The notes under the pieces were generated by a model that saw only the letters and a program-made list of their open reading frames with translations, had not been told where the DNA came from and made no database searches. A stretch of 64,000 nucleotides of DNA, taken from Pichia kudriavzevii (taxonomy: Eukaryota > Ascomycota > Pichiomycetes > Pichiales > Pichiaceae). The position numbers and the translations under genes were made by a program. The stretch is from contig NC_042510.1 in the NCBI RefSeq assembly GCF_003054445.1, positions 124,001 to 188,000 on the forward strand. Direction: 5' to 3'. Shown here one piece after another: positions 9,213 to 17,899 of the stretch. Every line of letters starts with the position of its first letter. The first letter of the stretch is position 1.

Positions 9213-10799
9213 ATGTTGCCTGAATTTTTGAGTGAAACAAACCCCAATTCACTCGGGGTTTCAGTATGCATAGTTATTCTGACTTCGGCACTATATTACT
9301 TTGTTATTTATCCACTTTTTTTCCATCCTCTAGCTAAAATACCCGGTCCATTACCATGCAAAATTACCAAGTACTGGTTGATTTATAAATCATGGAAAGA
9401 AGAAAAAATCGGTTATGTTCAGTCGTTACATGAGAAATATGGCTCAATTGTTCGTATTGGACCTGACCAGGTTGACATATGTGATGCATCATACATCAAA
9501 GATATTTACGTTGCTAATTTTGATAAAACTGATTTTTTTGCACATTTCTTGTTCTTTGGCGTCCCCTGTGCCTTTTCAACTATTGAAAAGGAAAAACATA
9601 AAGAATTCCGTAAACCAACCAACCGGTTGTACACAAAGTCCAAAATATGTTCTCCGCAGGTTATGCCAAGAGTTGAAAAAGTAATATATGACACATTGTC
9701 GGTTTTTCATCAATACCACAACCATGAACTGAACATCTTCTTGGTGTTTTGTGATATGGCAATGGATGCTGTTACATCTATTTCATTCGGACCAGCCTAT
9801 GACCCACTTCTTGCAGACCCATTTGGAAAGGGCAAGACTATCTGTGGGGACTTTTCAATTCAATCATCCCCCGGATTCTGGGTTACGGAGATGCCCTACT
9901 GGCTTGACTGGGTTGTTACAAAGCCGGTGAAGGAAGCTACTAAACGTTGCCACGATTGGGTAGAGAGACAATTTAATGCAGCGTACCAGAAGTTAGGTTC
10001 AACAACGAGCAAAGGTGTCGATATAGTTCTCAATTCATACTTTGAATATGATCCTGAAGAAGACAAAAATAAGCAATTGACCAAGTTGTTTGATCAAACA
10101 CACGCCAAGAGTGAAATATATGATCACATAGTTGCTGGTCATATAGGTACTTCTACCATTCTAACATACTTCTTTCTTGAGATGGCCTCTCAACCAGAAG
10201 TCCAAGAAAAATTGAGAGAGGAAGTAATGAAACAGTTGAATAACAACGAGCCAATCCCAACTAACAATTTCAATCCAATTGGATACTCTGTTATTGATGA
10301 TGAAAAAAAATTACCTTATTTGCATGCTTGTCTGAATGAAAACTTTCGTTTATTCACCGGTGTCGGTCAATTACCACGTGTTGTTCCACCCAAGGGAATG
10401 CTTTTTCGGGGGTCCGAAATTGTACCTCCAGTTAAAATTCCTTGCAACTCAGTAGTTTCCATGCAACCATGGTCAGTTCATCGTGTTGCAGCAGTTTTCC
10501 CCAACCCTAACAAATACGATCCTCAGAGGTGGCTGGAGGCAAGTGAAGTACAACTAAAGACCATGAAATCTCACTTGTTGCCCTTTGGTACCGGTGCCAG
10601 AATGTGTCTTGGACAGCATTTGGCCACCGCCGAAGTTAAAATGATTATGGCCAATATATTATGCCGTTATAAAGTGCAACTTGCAGACGATTTTGATTAC
10701 GAAAAAGACGGTGCAATGAGAGACTTCTTTGTCACCGTCCCAAAGAGTGAAAAAATGATGCTGAAGTTTATTCCCCTTGAGTCTTCTACTCTATTCTAA
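9213..10799 (+). CDS. cytochrome P450 monooxygenase, tandem copy 1
   Basis: With the ATG at 9213 the protein has 528 residues; this start matches the N-terminus of the neighbouring paralogue, whereas the upstream extension would need a TTG. An N-terminal membrane anchor (about 16-35) is followed by the Pro-rich hinge IPGP, an I-helix AGHIGTST (308-315), the K-helix ExxR as ENFR (376-379), a PQRW meander motif and the haem loop FGTGARMCLG with ligand Cys465. The style (FFHPL before the hinge, RIGPDQV) is that of microsomal fungal P450s such as benzoate- or toxin-oxidising families. I cannot name the substrate. It requires an NADPH-P450 reductase elsewhere. It is followed after 243 bp by a close paralogue on the same strand. 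Confidence 0.9.
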   Translation: MLPEFLSETNPNSLGVSVCIVILTSALYYFVIYPLFFHPLAKIPGPLPCKITKYWLIYKSWKEEKIGYVQSLHEKYGSIVRIGPDQVDICDASYIKDIYVANFDKTDFFAHFLFFGVPCAFSTIEKEKHKEFRKPTNRLYTKSKICSPQVMPRVEKVIYDTLSVFHQYHNHELNIFLVFCDMAMDAVTSISFGPAYDPLLADPFGKGKTICGDFSIQSSPGFWVTEMPYWLDWVVTKPVKEATKRCHDWVERQFNAAYQKLGSTTSKGVDIVLNSYFEYDPEEDKNKQLTKLFDQTHAKSEIYDHIVAGHIGTSTILTYFFLEMASQPEVQEKLREEVMKQLNNNEPIPTNNFNPIGYSVIDDEKKLPYLHACLNENFRLFTGVGQLPRVVPPKGMLFRGSEIVPPVKIPCNSVVSMQPWSVHRVAAVFPNPNKYDPQRWLEASEVQLKTMKSHLLPFGTGARMCLGQHLATAEVKMIMANILCRYKVQLADDFDYEKDGAMRDFFVTVPKSEKMMLKFIPLESSTLF

Positions 10800-11042
10800 T
10801 CTTTCACTTCCGCTGAATAACCCTTTATATTCCCGCAAAGGCATATTCTGTATATGTCTTTTTGTACATTTGCACCATTCTATACTTAACCATTGCATTA
10901 TTGCCCCTTTAGGTAAGTGCTAGATTAGCCGCGCTAGGATTAGCTCTTTTAGTTTCTCTTACATAGAAAAAGCGTCGCTTATCAAGAGGAAGAACTTGGT
11001 ACTGGATCCAACAATTGTTCTCTTCCTTTACCAAGAAGAAGC

Positions 11043-12623
11043 ATGTTATTGGAACTCAAATCGAGCGGAAGCACTGCAGATATGTACAGCGCTGCCATTG
11101 TGGTTTTATCAACGGCGTTGGTATACTACTTTATTATTTATCCACTCTATTTTCATCCGTTATCTGACGTACCAGGTCCTTTGATATGTAAACTGACTAG
11201 ATACTGGATTCTTTTCAAATCATGGAACGAGGAGCGGAATAGGTATGTACAAGCATTGCACGAAAAATATGGTACTATAGTTCGTATTGGACCTGATCAA
11301 GTGGATATCAACGATGTTGCATATCTGAAAGACATTTACGTTGGAAATTTTGACAAAACCGGGTTCTATGCACAGTTTGTAAACTATGACTCACACTGCA
11401 CATTTTCAACGACCGACAAGGGTACACACAAGGAGTCACGTAAGGTTAGCCATAAATTCTACTCTAAAACCAACATCTGCTCACCAACCATCATGCCGAG
11501 AATTGAGAGGGTCATTCATGACACACTCGAGGTACTACACGAAAAGGTGAATCAGCCGGTCAATGCCTTTGTATTATTCTGCGATATGGCAATGGATGCA
11601 GTCTCTGCATTTTCATTTGGTAATAACTACGACTCGCTGTTGGTAGATCCATTCGGAAAAGGGGAGAGAGTTGTGACTGATTTTGGTTTGCAGTCATCGA
11701 CGGGTTTTTGGGTCACCGAAATGCCCCAGTGGTATGATTGGGTAGTCTCCAAACCCGTATCTAAGGCTTCGCAAAGATGCTATGACTGGATCGAACGTCA
11801 ATTCAACACAGCATATGATCAATTGGGGAAATCCATAAGTGACGGAGTTGAGTCATTACTGACGGTTTATTTTGATTTCGATTTCAGCAATAACAAACCA
11901 ATACAAAAGAGTAAGCTCTTTGATAAGAGGCGTACTAAGAGTGAGTTTTTCGACCATATTGCTGCCGGCCATGTCACAACCGCAACAACCATGTCCTATT
12001 TTTTCTACGAGATGGCGTCGAAGCTAGAAATACAAAATAGGCTAAGGGAGGAATTGCTTGACGTTCTCAACCACGGTATTCCGATTTCCAGTGAAGATCC
12101 AGAACCAATTAGCTACTCTGCCGTTGACGATGAAGCCAAACTACCGTTCATGCATGCATGCATGTACGAAAATTTCCGCATTCACGCAGGCATTCCAGGA
12201 CAAGAGCCTAGATTGGTTCCATCGAAGGGCCTGATTTTCAGAGGTTCAGGGAAAGTCCCAGTTGTCAAATTACCTGGAGGGACAGTGGTAACAATGCAAC
12301 CTTGGTCACTACATAGAGTCCATTCGACCTTCCCCGATCCAGAGAAATATGATCCGCAGAGATGGATGGATGCAGACAAAGCTCAACTTAAGACCATGAA
12401 GGGCCATTTGATGCATTTTGGTAGTGGGGCTAGAATGTGCATCGGCCAACATTTGGCGACGGCAGAAATCAAAATGAGTATGGCCAACATCATGTGTCGG
12501 TATAGAGTTGAGCTAGTTGATGATTTTGATTACGAGAAGGACGGTGCTATGATGGACATATATACTACAGTGCCTAGAAGCGAGAAGATGATGCTCAGGT
12601 TCATTCCTTTGAAGTCCTTGTAG
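11043..12623 (+). CDS. cytochrome P450 monooxygenase, tandem copy 2
   Basis: The protein has 526 residues and is clearly related along its length to the preceding P450 (shared GFWVTEMP segment, RIGPDQVDI, QLKTMK and the C-terminal DDFDYEKDGAM). It has an N-terminal anchor near residues 15-33, I-helix AGHVTTAT, K-helix ENFR and haem loop FGSGARMCIG with Cys466. The membrane anchor and first 20 residues diverge most, as expected for P450 paralogues. Both genes look intact, so the pair is probably a functional tandem duplication; the substrate recognition regions differ at several positions. The substrate is unknown. The two may be co-regulated, but I see no shared operator in their upstream flanks. 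Confidence 0.9.
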   Translation: MLLELKSSGSTADMYSAAIVVLSTALVYYFIIYPLYFHPLSDVPGPLICKLTRYWILFKSWNEERNRYVQALHEKYGTIVRIGPDQVDINDVAYLKDIYVGNFDKTGFYAQFVNYDSHCTFSTTDKGTHKESRKVSHKFYSKTNICSPTIMPRIERVIHDTLEVLHEKVNQPVNAFVLFCDMAMDAVSAFSFGNNYDSLLVDPFGKGERVVTDFGLQSSTGFWVTEMPQWYDWVVSKPVSKASQRCYDWIERQFNTAYDQLGKSISDGVESLLTVYFDFDFSNNKPIQKSKLFDKRRTKSEFFDHIAAGHVTTATTMSYFFYEMASKLEIQNRLREELLDVLNHGIPISSEDPEPISYSAVDDEAKLPFMHACMYENFRIHAGIPGQEPRLVPSKGLIFRGSGKVPVVKLPGGTVVTMQPWSLHRVHSTFPDPEKYDPQRWMDADKAQLKTMKGHLMHFGSGARMCIGQHLATAEIKMSMANIMCRYRVELVDDFDYEKDGAMMDIYTTVPRSEKMMLRFIPLKSL

Positions 12624-12933
12624 TTTGTTGATATGATCCATGTAGTGATTTGTGAAACGTAAAACAACCATTTCTTGTGAGATATGACATTCCGCGGGAA
12701 AAATCACATGCCTGATTTTTCACCTTTTTTTTTTTCAGCTCATTTTGTAGTTGCATACGGAAATTGAAAAAGTTTTATACACTTGCAAGGCATAACAGAG
12801 ACAGTTGCACTTGGACGTTGATAAGTTTTCCCCAGTCTTCTCCTTCTTTTCCCCATTGTTTTATTGTTAAGCGGAAGTTCATCATAAGAAGACAACGGAA
12901 GACACACACACACACACACACACACACACGAAG
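12624..12933. other. intergenic: P450 3' flank and DYS1 promoter/leader
   Basis: These 310 bp hold a T-rich tract near 12717-12737 and the (AC)14 microsatellite directly before DYS1. No gene is supported. Confidence 0.6.
12902..12929 (+). repeat. (AC)14 microsatellite ending 5 bases before the DYS1 ATG
   Basis: Fourteen uninterrupted AC dinucleotides occupy 12902-12929 and the DYS1 start codon begins at 12934. The array must lie in the 5' leader unless transcription starts unusually close to the ATG. It would give a structure-free, A/C-only leader. Confidence 0.98.
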
Positions 12934-14049
12934 ATGTCCGATATTCCGAATCTAGCTGGAGATGCCGTTTTGATGAAGTCAGATCCTGTTCCTGAGGGAT
13001 CATTGCCAGTTTTTGGTATTGATTACTCCAAGCCGGAATCTCGTAATTCCACTGCGAGGGACTTGATCGACGGTATGAGATACATGGGTATCCAAGCATC
13101 CTCTGTTGCGGAAGCATGTGATATCATTGAAGAGATGCGTGCTTGGAGGGGTAAGCATATTTCCGAGTTGGAAGAGCACGAAAGAAAGGGCACCTTTGAC
13201 GAAGAAGGATATCAGAAGACCACCATTTTCCTTGGATATACTTCGAATCTAATTTCCTCTGGTTTGAGAGACACTTTGAGGTTTTTAGTTCAACATAAGA
13301 TGGTTGATGCGATTGTTGCGTCTGCCGGAGGTATCGAGGAGGACATTATCAAATGCCTTGCACCAACTTACATGTCCGAATTTGCAGCCAAGGGTTCTGA
13401 GTTACGTGAAAAAGGTATGAACAGAATTGGCAATATGGTTGTTCCAAACGATAATTATTGTAAGTTTGAGGAATGGATGGTTCCATTGTTGGATAAGATG
13501 CTCGAAGAACAGAACGACAATGCAGCCAAGAACGGGAAAGATGCACTTGATGCGGGCACACCATTCTGGACACCATCTAAATTCATTGACAGGCTGGGTA
13601 AGGAAATCAACAACGAAACATCTGTTCTTTATTGGTGTCATAAGAACAAGATTCCTGTTTTTTCACCAGCATTAACTGATGGGTCAATTGGTGATATGCT
13701 TTTTTTCCACACGTTCAAGGCCAGTCCACATCAATTGAGAATTGATATTGTTGAAGACATCAGGAAGATCAACACAATGTCTATGAATTCTTTCAAGGCA
13801 GGTATGATTATCCTTGGCGGTGGGTTGATCAAGCACCACATCTGCAATGCCTGTTTGATGCGAAACGGTGCCGACTGGGCCGTTTATATCAATTCTGGTC
13901 AAGAATTTGATGCCTCTGATGCTGGTGCTAGACCCGATGAAGCTATTTCATGGGGGAAAATCAAGGCAGATGCAAGAAACGTTAAGGTCTACAGTGAGGT
14001 CAGTGTCGTTTTCCCATTGATTGTCTCTGCAACCTTTGCGTCTAAATAG
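12934..14049 (+). CDS. DYS1: deoxyhypusine synthase
   Basis: The 371-residue protein transfers the aminobutyl group of spermidine to a lysine of eIF5A, the first step of hypusine formation, in the cytosol. Hallmarks are the NAD-binding segments SNLISSG and ASAGGIEED, the [16 protein letters not shown] block, and the C-terminal [13 protein letters not shown] with the catalytic lysine (about Lys342). Length is normal (about 370-390). The start is supported by the first ATG and by homology. Codon 221 in the conserved RLGKEIN motif is CTG at a position where human DHS has leucine, evidence for the standard genetic code. Confidence 0.97.
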   Translation: MSDIPNLAGDAVLMKSDPVPEGSLPVFGIDYSKPESRNSTARDLIDGMRYMGIQASSVAEACDIIEEMRAWRGKHISELEEHERKGTFDEEGYQKTTIFLGYTSNLISSGLRDTLRFLVQHKMVDAIVASAGGIEEDIIKCLAPTYMSEFAAKGSELREKGMNRIGNMVVPNDNYCKFEEWMVPLLDKMLEEQNDNAAKNGKDALDAGTPFWTPSKFIDRLGKEINNETSVLYWCHKNKIPVFSPALTDGSIGDMLFFHTFKASPHQLRIDIVEDIRKINTMSMNSFKAGMIILGGGLIKHHICNACLMRNGADWAVYINSGQEFDASDAGARPDEAISWGKIKADARNVKVYSEVSVVFPLIVSATFASK

Positions 14050-14370
14050 TTTTTCAATTCCTTAGGCTTTCTGTAAAGGAATCTACACGAGGATAGGAAC
14101 AAAAACACCAACTTCCCTCACAACCACTACCATTACGACCACTATCGCTATTTACAACAACAACAATACAAAAATTTACCATTCACCTTTATCTGTATAC
14201 ACAAGCGTATATGGATATATGTATACACTATTGGCACTAGAGTTTTTTTGTTTTCGATCTTTTTTTTTTAAGAATTTATAGAATGAACAACTTTAAGTAC
14301 GATAATAAATAGAATAGACAAACTAAATTGTTGGATATAACAAATAGTCTATAGAATAAAATGTTAAAAT
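14050..14370. other. convergent 3' flanks of DYS1 and the NDUFA12 gene
   Basis: The 321-bp interval between two stop codons contains imprecise ACC/ACN-rich and CAA-rich runs (about 14105-14170), a T tract near 14261 and AT-rich sequence suitable for polyadenylation on both strands. No gene is supported. Confidence 0.6.
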
Positions 14371-14796
14371 TCAAGCTCTTTGGTTGACCTTTGGTTCCCA
14401 AGCTTGGTATTTTGGCTTTGCCGTATTGTATGGAACAAATGCGCCCTTGGTGAAGGTCAAATTGACCGGATGGTGGGCCTGTGGAGCAATGTGTCTAACT
14501 GCAACTTCGTCCTTTTTGAGTTTGTTTGGCGCAACGTCAGTACCGTAGGCCAACCAGTAATGCCAGCCCGGCTCTGCATGGGATGCGTCGTATCTCCAAA
14601 AGTCCTTGTATTCGACCCATCTTGTTCTCATGTGGATTTCGGCAGGGTCGTTGGTCTCGTAGTACTTATTGCCAAAGTCGTCTTCTCCAACAAGAGTACC
14701 AGACTTGGTGTCGTTCATGTAGGCAACTTGACGGCCAGAACGACGGAGACCATTTCTCCACACGTTCTTGAGAGTTCTGAAAAACGAGACAGACAT
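14371..14796 (-). CDS. NADH dehydrogenase (complex I) NDUFA12/B17.2 subunit
   Basis: The protein has 141 residues from the ATG at 14796; an upstream extension would need a TTG start. It follows the NDUFA12 family pattern throughout: an N-terminal helix with LKNVWRNGLR, the LVGEDDFGNKYYE block, RTRWVEY, and HAEPGWHYWLAYGTDVAP. The subunit is an accessory component at the peripheral arm of mitochondrial complex I, conserved from bacteria to human. Its presence implies a rotenone-type complex I, absent from Saccharomycetaceae but present in Pichiaceae, Yarrowia and the CTG clade. The C-terminus (AKPKYQAWEPK) is also family-like. The gene is divergent from ILV5 over a 1.2-kb intergenic region. 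Confidence 0.9.
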   Translation of the reverse strand: MSVSFFRTLKNVWRNGLRRSGRQVAYMNDTKSGTLVGEDDFGNKYYETNDPAEIHMRTRWVEYKDFWRYDASHAEPGWHYWLAYGTDVAPNKLKKDEVAVRHIAPQAHHPVNLTFTKGAFVPYNTAKPKYQAWEPKVNQRA

Positions 14797-15083
14797 AACT
14801 GAGGTTGTGTTTGGTCTGTGTCCAATGTGTGTCAAGGAGGGGGGGGGGGGTTCCTACACCATCTTCCTCCATCATCTGCCCCAATGGCTCTGTCCAATTG
14901 TACCTCTCACGTTGAAGTTTCCCGCAACCCACAGTGGCTCCTATTCGCTACAACTCCAAGCTTACGTAAGCACATAAGCAAAAGCGTAAAAAAAACCCAC
15001 TACAAAACATCGGTGCACCACTGCCGAACCGAGGAGAAATAAGAAAAAAAAGAAAAAAAACAACCCTACAGTTTCCTACATGC

Positions 15084-15093
15084 CGACGCGTCG
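15084..15093. promoter_or_regulatory. palindrome CGACGCGTCG, copy 1 (contains ACGCGT)
   Basis: Perfect 10-bp palindrome with a central MluI cell-cycle-box core. It is the first of three identical copies in 315 bp. The binding factor is unknown. Confidence 0.6.
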
Positions 15094-15155
15094 AGAAAGT
15101 CCCCCACTCTGTACCCCCCACGCTCCTCCCCCATCTTCCGCTTTTCCACTATTGT

Positions 15156-15165
15156 CGACGCGTCG
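15156..15165. promoter_or_regulatory. palindrome CGACGCGTCG, copy 2
   Basis: Identical to the copies at 15084 and 15389, and flanked by TGT and GCAGACGCG. An MBF-like factor or a palindrome-binding zinc-cluster factor are both possible. Confidence 0.6.
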
Positions 15166-15388
15166 GCAGACGCGCCTTCTTCTGAGAGTGCTGTTACGGC
15201 CGGGTAAACATGCTTGTACATGATATTCATTCACCATAGAGGCAGGGGACATATACTGACGGTGGAAACAGATACAATAAACAGATACGATAAACAGATA
15301 CTCCAATATAGGGAGACACCAACACAGAGTTAGCAGCAGTACCAGAGCAAATATGGCCGTCATTGCCCAAAGCGGCATGCAAGGAGAG

Positions 15389-15398
15389 CGACGCGTCG
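15389..15398. promoter_or_regulatory. palindrome CGACGCGTCG, copy 3
   Basis: Third identical copy, followed directly by TCGACTCG, which extends the CG-rich dyad. Confidence 0.6.
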
Positions 15399-15544
15399 TC
15401 GACTCGCTATTAAGTCAACGCACTATACAGAGATGCTTGGCATAGATTCTCTCTTTTATATATATGGGCTGGTTTGCTTATAATGTAAACACGTCTATAC
15501 CAATAAACTTATGCCTTGACATTGTGCTTTTCCTATATCTACAG

Positions 15545-15613
15545 TGTACTTGTTTCTATATCCACAATGTACTTGTTTCTATATCCACAATGTACTTGTT
15601 TCTATATCCACCT
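15545..15613 (+). repeat. three tandem 23-bp repeats
   Basis: The unit begins TGTACTTGTTTCTATATCCA. Copies start at 15545, 15568 and 15591; the first two are identical and the third differs only at its last bases. It lies about 400-460 bp upstream of the ILV5 ATG. Confidence 0.95.
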
Positions 15614-15709
15614 TCTACAAACGCCTGTACAGGGGACGCCGTACCGGATAGCAACTCTGCTCCGTTCTCTAGGAACAATGCAGAGCTCCCCCCCTTCCCT
15701 TCCCTCTAG

Positions 15710-15727
15710 GCCGGCGCCGGCGCCGGC
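15710..15727. promoter_or_regulatory. two overlapping Leu3-type sites (GCCGGNNCCGGC)
   Basis: The run GCCGGCGCCGGCGCCGGC contains the Leu3 consensus at 15710-15721 and again at 15716-15727. In S. cerevisiae Leu3, responding to alpha-isopropylmalate, controls branched-chain amino acid genes including ILV5. The site is about 280 bp before ILV5, so both position and target fit; direct binding is inferred. Confidence 0.75.
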
Positions 15728-15862
15728 ACAGAGAATTCTGGTTCTCGCTCCGACCCTGTTGGACTGAATGAGTAATCGTGTTAGTAACAACAATTGCAAG
15801 GAATTGTCCAGTGGTGCATTCTTCCAATAGTCAAAATTTTTCACCGCGACGGTGATGGCACG

Positions 15863-15870
15863 TATATAAG
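15863..15870 (+). promoter_or_regulatory. TATA box of ILV5
   Basis: TATATAAG lies 136 bp upstream of the ILV5 ATG and is followed by a G run, a usual distance for a strongly expressed yeast gene. Confidence 0.65.
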
Positions 15871-16005
15871 GGGGGGGCATTTTCCAATATCCACAGTTGA
15901 AGTTTAAAGTGTCTTGTAATGTTTGGATATCATTTTAAATTGGTTGATTTCTATTTTATTTTTTCCTAGTTTCTTTTAACATCCACATACTACTTCATAG
16001 CAGCA

Positions 16006-17187
16006 ATGTACAGAAACGCAGCAGCAAGACTTGCAAGAGCATCCAAGCAATCCACAAGGGCACTTTCCTCTATGGCCAAGAGACCAACGGCGGTTTCTGC
16101 TGTTAAGAGCGTCAAGCCATTAACCCAATCCGTTAGAGGATTAAAGAAGATCAACTTTGCCGGTGTTGAAGAGCTTGTTCACGAGAGAGCAGACTGGCCA
16201 AGAGAGAAGTTGCTTGAATACTTCAAGAATGACACTATGGCCTTGATTGGTTATGGTTCTCAAGGTTATGGTCAAGGTTTGAACTTGAGAGACAATGGCT
16301 TAAATGTCATTATTGGTGTTAGAGAGGGTGGTGCTTCATGGAAGGCTGCCATTGAGGACGGCTGGGTTCCTGGTGAAAATTTGTTTTCTATTGAGGAGGC
16401 AATCAATAAGGGTACCATTATTATGAATTTACTATCAGATGCTGCTCAATCCTCAACTTGGTCTCAAATCAAGCCTTTAATCACTGAGGGAAAGACCTTG
16501 TATTTCTCCCATGGGTTCTCACCAGTCTTTAAGGACTTGACCCATGTCGATCCTCCAACAAATGTCGATGTAATTCTTGCAGCTCCAAAGGGTTCTGGTA
16601 GAACTGTTAGATCCTTGTTTAAGGAAGGTAGAGGTATCAACTCCTCCTATGCTGTCTGGAACGATGTTTCCGGCAAGGCTGAAGAGAGAGCAATTGCTTT
16701 GGCTGTTGCCATTGGTTCTGGTTACATTTACCAAACCACTTTTGAGAAGGAAGTTTACTCTGACCTTTACGGTGAAAGAGGTTGTTTGATGGGTGGTATC
16801 CATGGTATGTTTCTTGCACAGTATGAGGTTTTACGTGAAAACGGCCATTCTCCTTCAGAGGCATTTAATGAAACCGTTGAAGAGGCAACCCAATCTCTTT
16901 ACCCATTGGTTGGTAAGTACGGTATGGATTACATGTACGATGCATGTTCCACTACTGCAAGAAGAGGTGCATTGGATTGGTATCCTATTTTCAAGGACAA
17001 CTTGAAGCCGGTCTTTGAGAAGTTGTATGCCTCTGTTAGAGATGGTTCTGAAACTCAAAGATCTTTGGACTTTAATTCCCAAGCCAACTACAGAGAAGAG
17101 TTGGAGAAGGAATTGGAGACTATCAGAAACATGGAAATCTGGAAGGTTGGTAAGGAAGTCAGAAAGTTGAGACCAGAAAACAACTAA
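16006..17187 (+). CDS. ILV5: ketol-acid reductoisomerase (acetohydroxyacid reductoisomerase)
   Basis: The protein has 393 residues (S. cerevisiae Ilv5 has 395) and catalyses the NADPH- and Mg-dependent isomerisation and reduction of acetolactate or acetohydroxybutyrate in valine and isoleucine synthesis, in the mitochondrial matrix. The first 45 or so residues form a basic, Ser/Ala-rich presequence. The Rossmann motif is IGYGSQGYGQGLNLRD (81-96), followed by a C-terminal knotted helical domain with conserved acidic metal ligands (SDLYGERGCLMGG). In S. cerevisiae the protein also helps keep mtDNA stable. Codon use is strongly biased (AAG, GGT, TTG), which suggests high expression. Upstream Leu3-type sites fit control by branched-chain metabolites. 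Confidence 0.98.
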   Translation: MYRNAAARLARASKQSTRALSSMAKRPTAVSAVKSVKPLTQSVRGLKKINFAGVEELVHERADWPREKLLEYFKNDTMALIGYGSQGYGQGLNLRDNGLNVIIGVREGGASWKAAIEDGWVPGENLFSIEEAINKGTIIMNLLSDAAQSSTWSQIKPLITEGKTLYFSHGFSPVFKDLTHVDPPTNVDVILAAPKGSGRTVRSLFKEGRGINSSYAVWNDVSGKAEERAIALAVAIGSGYIYQTTFEKEVYSDLYGERGCLMGGIHGMFLAQYEVLRENGHSPSEAFNETVEEATQSLYPLVGKYGMDYMYDACSTTARRGALDWYPIFKDNLKPVFEKLYASVRDGSETQRSLDFNSQANYREELEKELETIRNMEIWKVGKEVRKLRPENN

Positions 17188-17899
17188 ATGTTTTCTTTCC
17201 CTATTGTGAGTTTCACCTACTTGTCCTCTAGTTTTTAATTTATATCATTCTCCTTCCCCCCCATTCTTTTGAATTCCACACATTTTACCCACATTGAGTA
17301 TTGCCAAGAATGGCTGCTCAAACAGCTCTTTTCTACAACGACTATATAACGCCATGTTTAAAGAATAAACAGCATCGATTAAAAATGAAAAAAACAAATT
17401 CCATGCAAATAGTATAGGAGGTACAGTCATTTATAGTGTGGTCCCCCCTCCTACCCTTCCCTCTTTTTGTAGACTGTCTCAAATGCACCGGGTTGACCAT
17501 CACAGGTAGGTGTTCTCAACCCGTCTACGGATATCTACTGATATTTACTCACCTGGTAACGTTTAATTAAACTCCACCATGTTTAACTTGATTCTATTCC
17601 ATCCCATTTCGTCAATTTCCACACTGTTTAATCTCCAAACCCCTAAAGGAGCCACAATTTCCCTTTTTTTCCATGCACTCCATAGAAAAAAAAAAGAAAA
17701 AAAAAAATGAGGACGCGGCCGTTGCCATTTTTTTTTTCTCTGCCAATTTGTCTCTTCTCAGAGATGGATTTGTAGCTGTAAATGTAACTGTAACTGTAGA
17801 TGTAGATGTAAATGTAGATGTAAATGTAGTTGGCTATTAGCATATAGGAGACAAACCACTGACAGAGTCACTATACCATCGAAGCAGTTGTTCACCATT
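17188..17899. other. intergenic: ILV5 3' flank and peroxiredoxin promoter
   Basis: The interval of 712 bp has no supported gene. It contains A and T tracts near 17684-17742 and ten hexamers of TGTANN form just before the peroxiredoxin gene. Confidence 0.6.
17772..17831 (+). repeat. ten tandem TGTANN hexamers
   Basis: The array runs TGTAGC, TGTAAA, TGTAAC, TGTAAC, TGTAGA, TGTAGA, TGTAAA, TGTAGA, TGTAAA, TGTAGT and ends 68 bp before the ATG at 17900. If transcribed it gives ten UGUA cores, the core bound by Puf-family proteins. A role is speculative. Confidence 0.95.

Larger units (their letters stand above)
14797..16005. promoter_or_regulatory. long divergent NDUFA12/ILV5 intergenic region
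   Basis: At 1209 bp this is the longest gene-free stretch in the window. It holds a 12-G run near 14839-14850, three identical CGACGCGTCG palindromes, a 13-bp imperfect repeat (ACAGATACRATAA) around 15268-15300, three 23-bp direct repeats, overlapping Leu3-type sites and a TATA box. Short open frames in it have no protein-like features, so I treat it as regulatory. Confidence 0.7.

Noticed and set aside
13594-13596. CTG-to-serine codon reassignment
   Set aside because: The codon stands at the leucine of the conserved RLGKEIN motif in DYS1, consistent with the standard code.
14834-14850. stress element (AGGGG) in the G-run before NDUFA12
   Set aside because: The match is inherent in a homopolymer G tract and carries no independent weight.
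15464-15709. 81-codon Tyr/Phe/Cys-rich frame upstream of ILV5
   Set aside because: It is produced by the 23-bp direct repeats and has no protein-like character.
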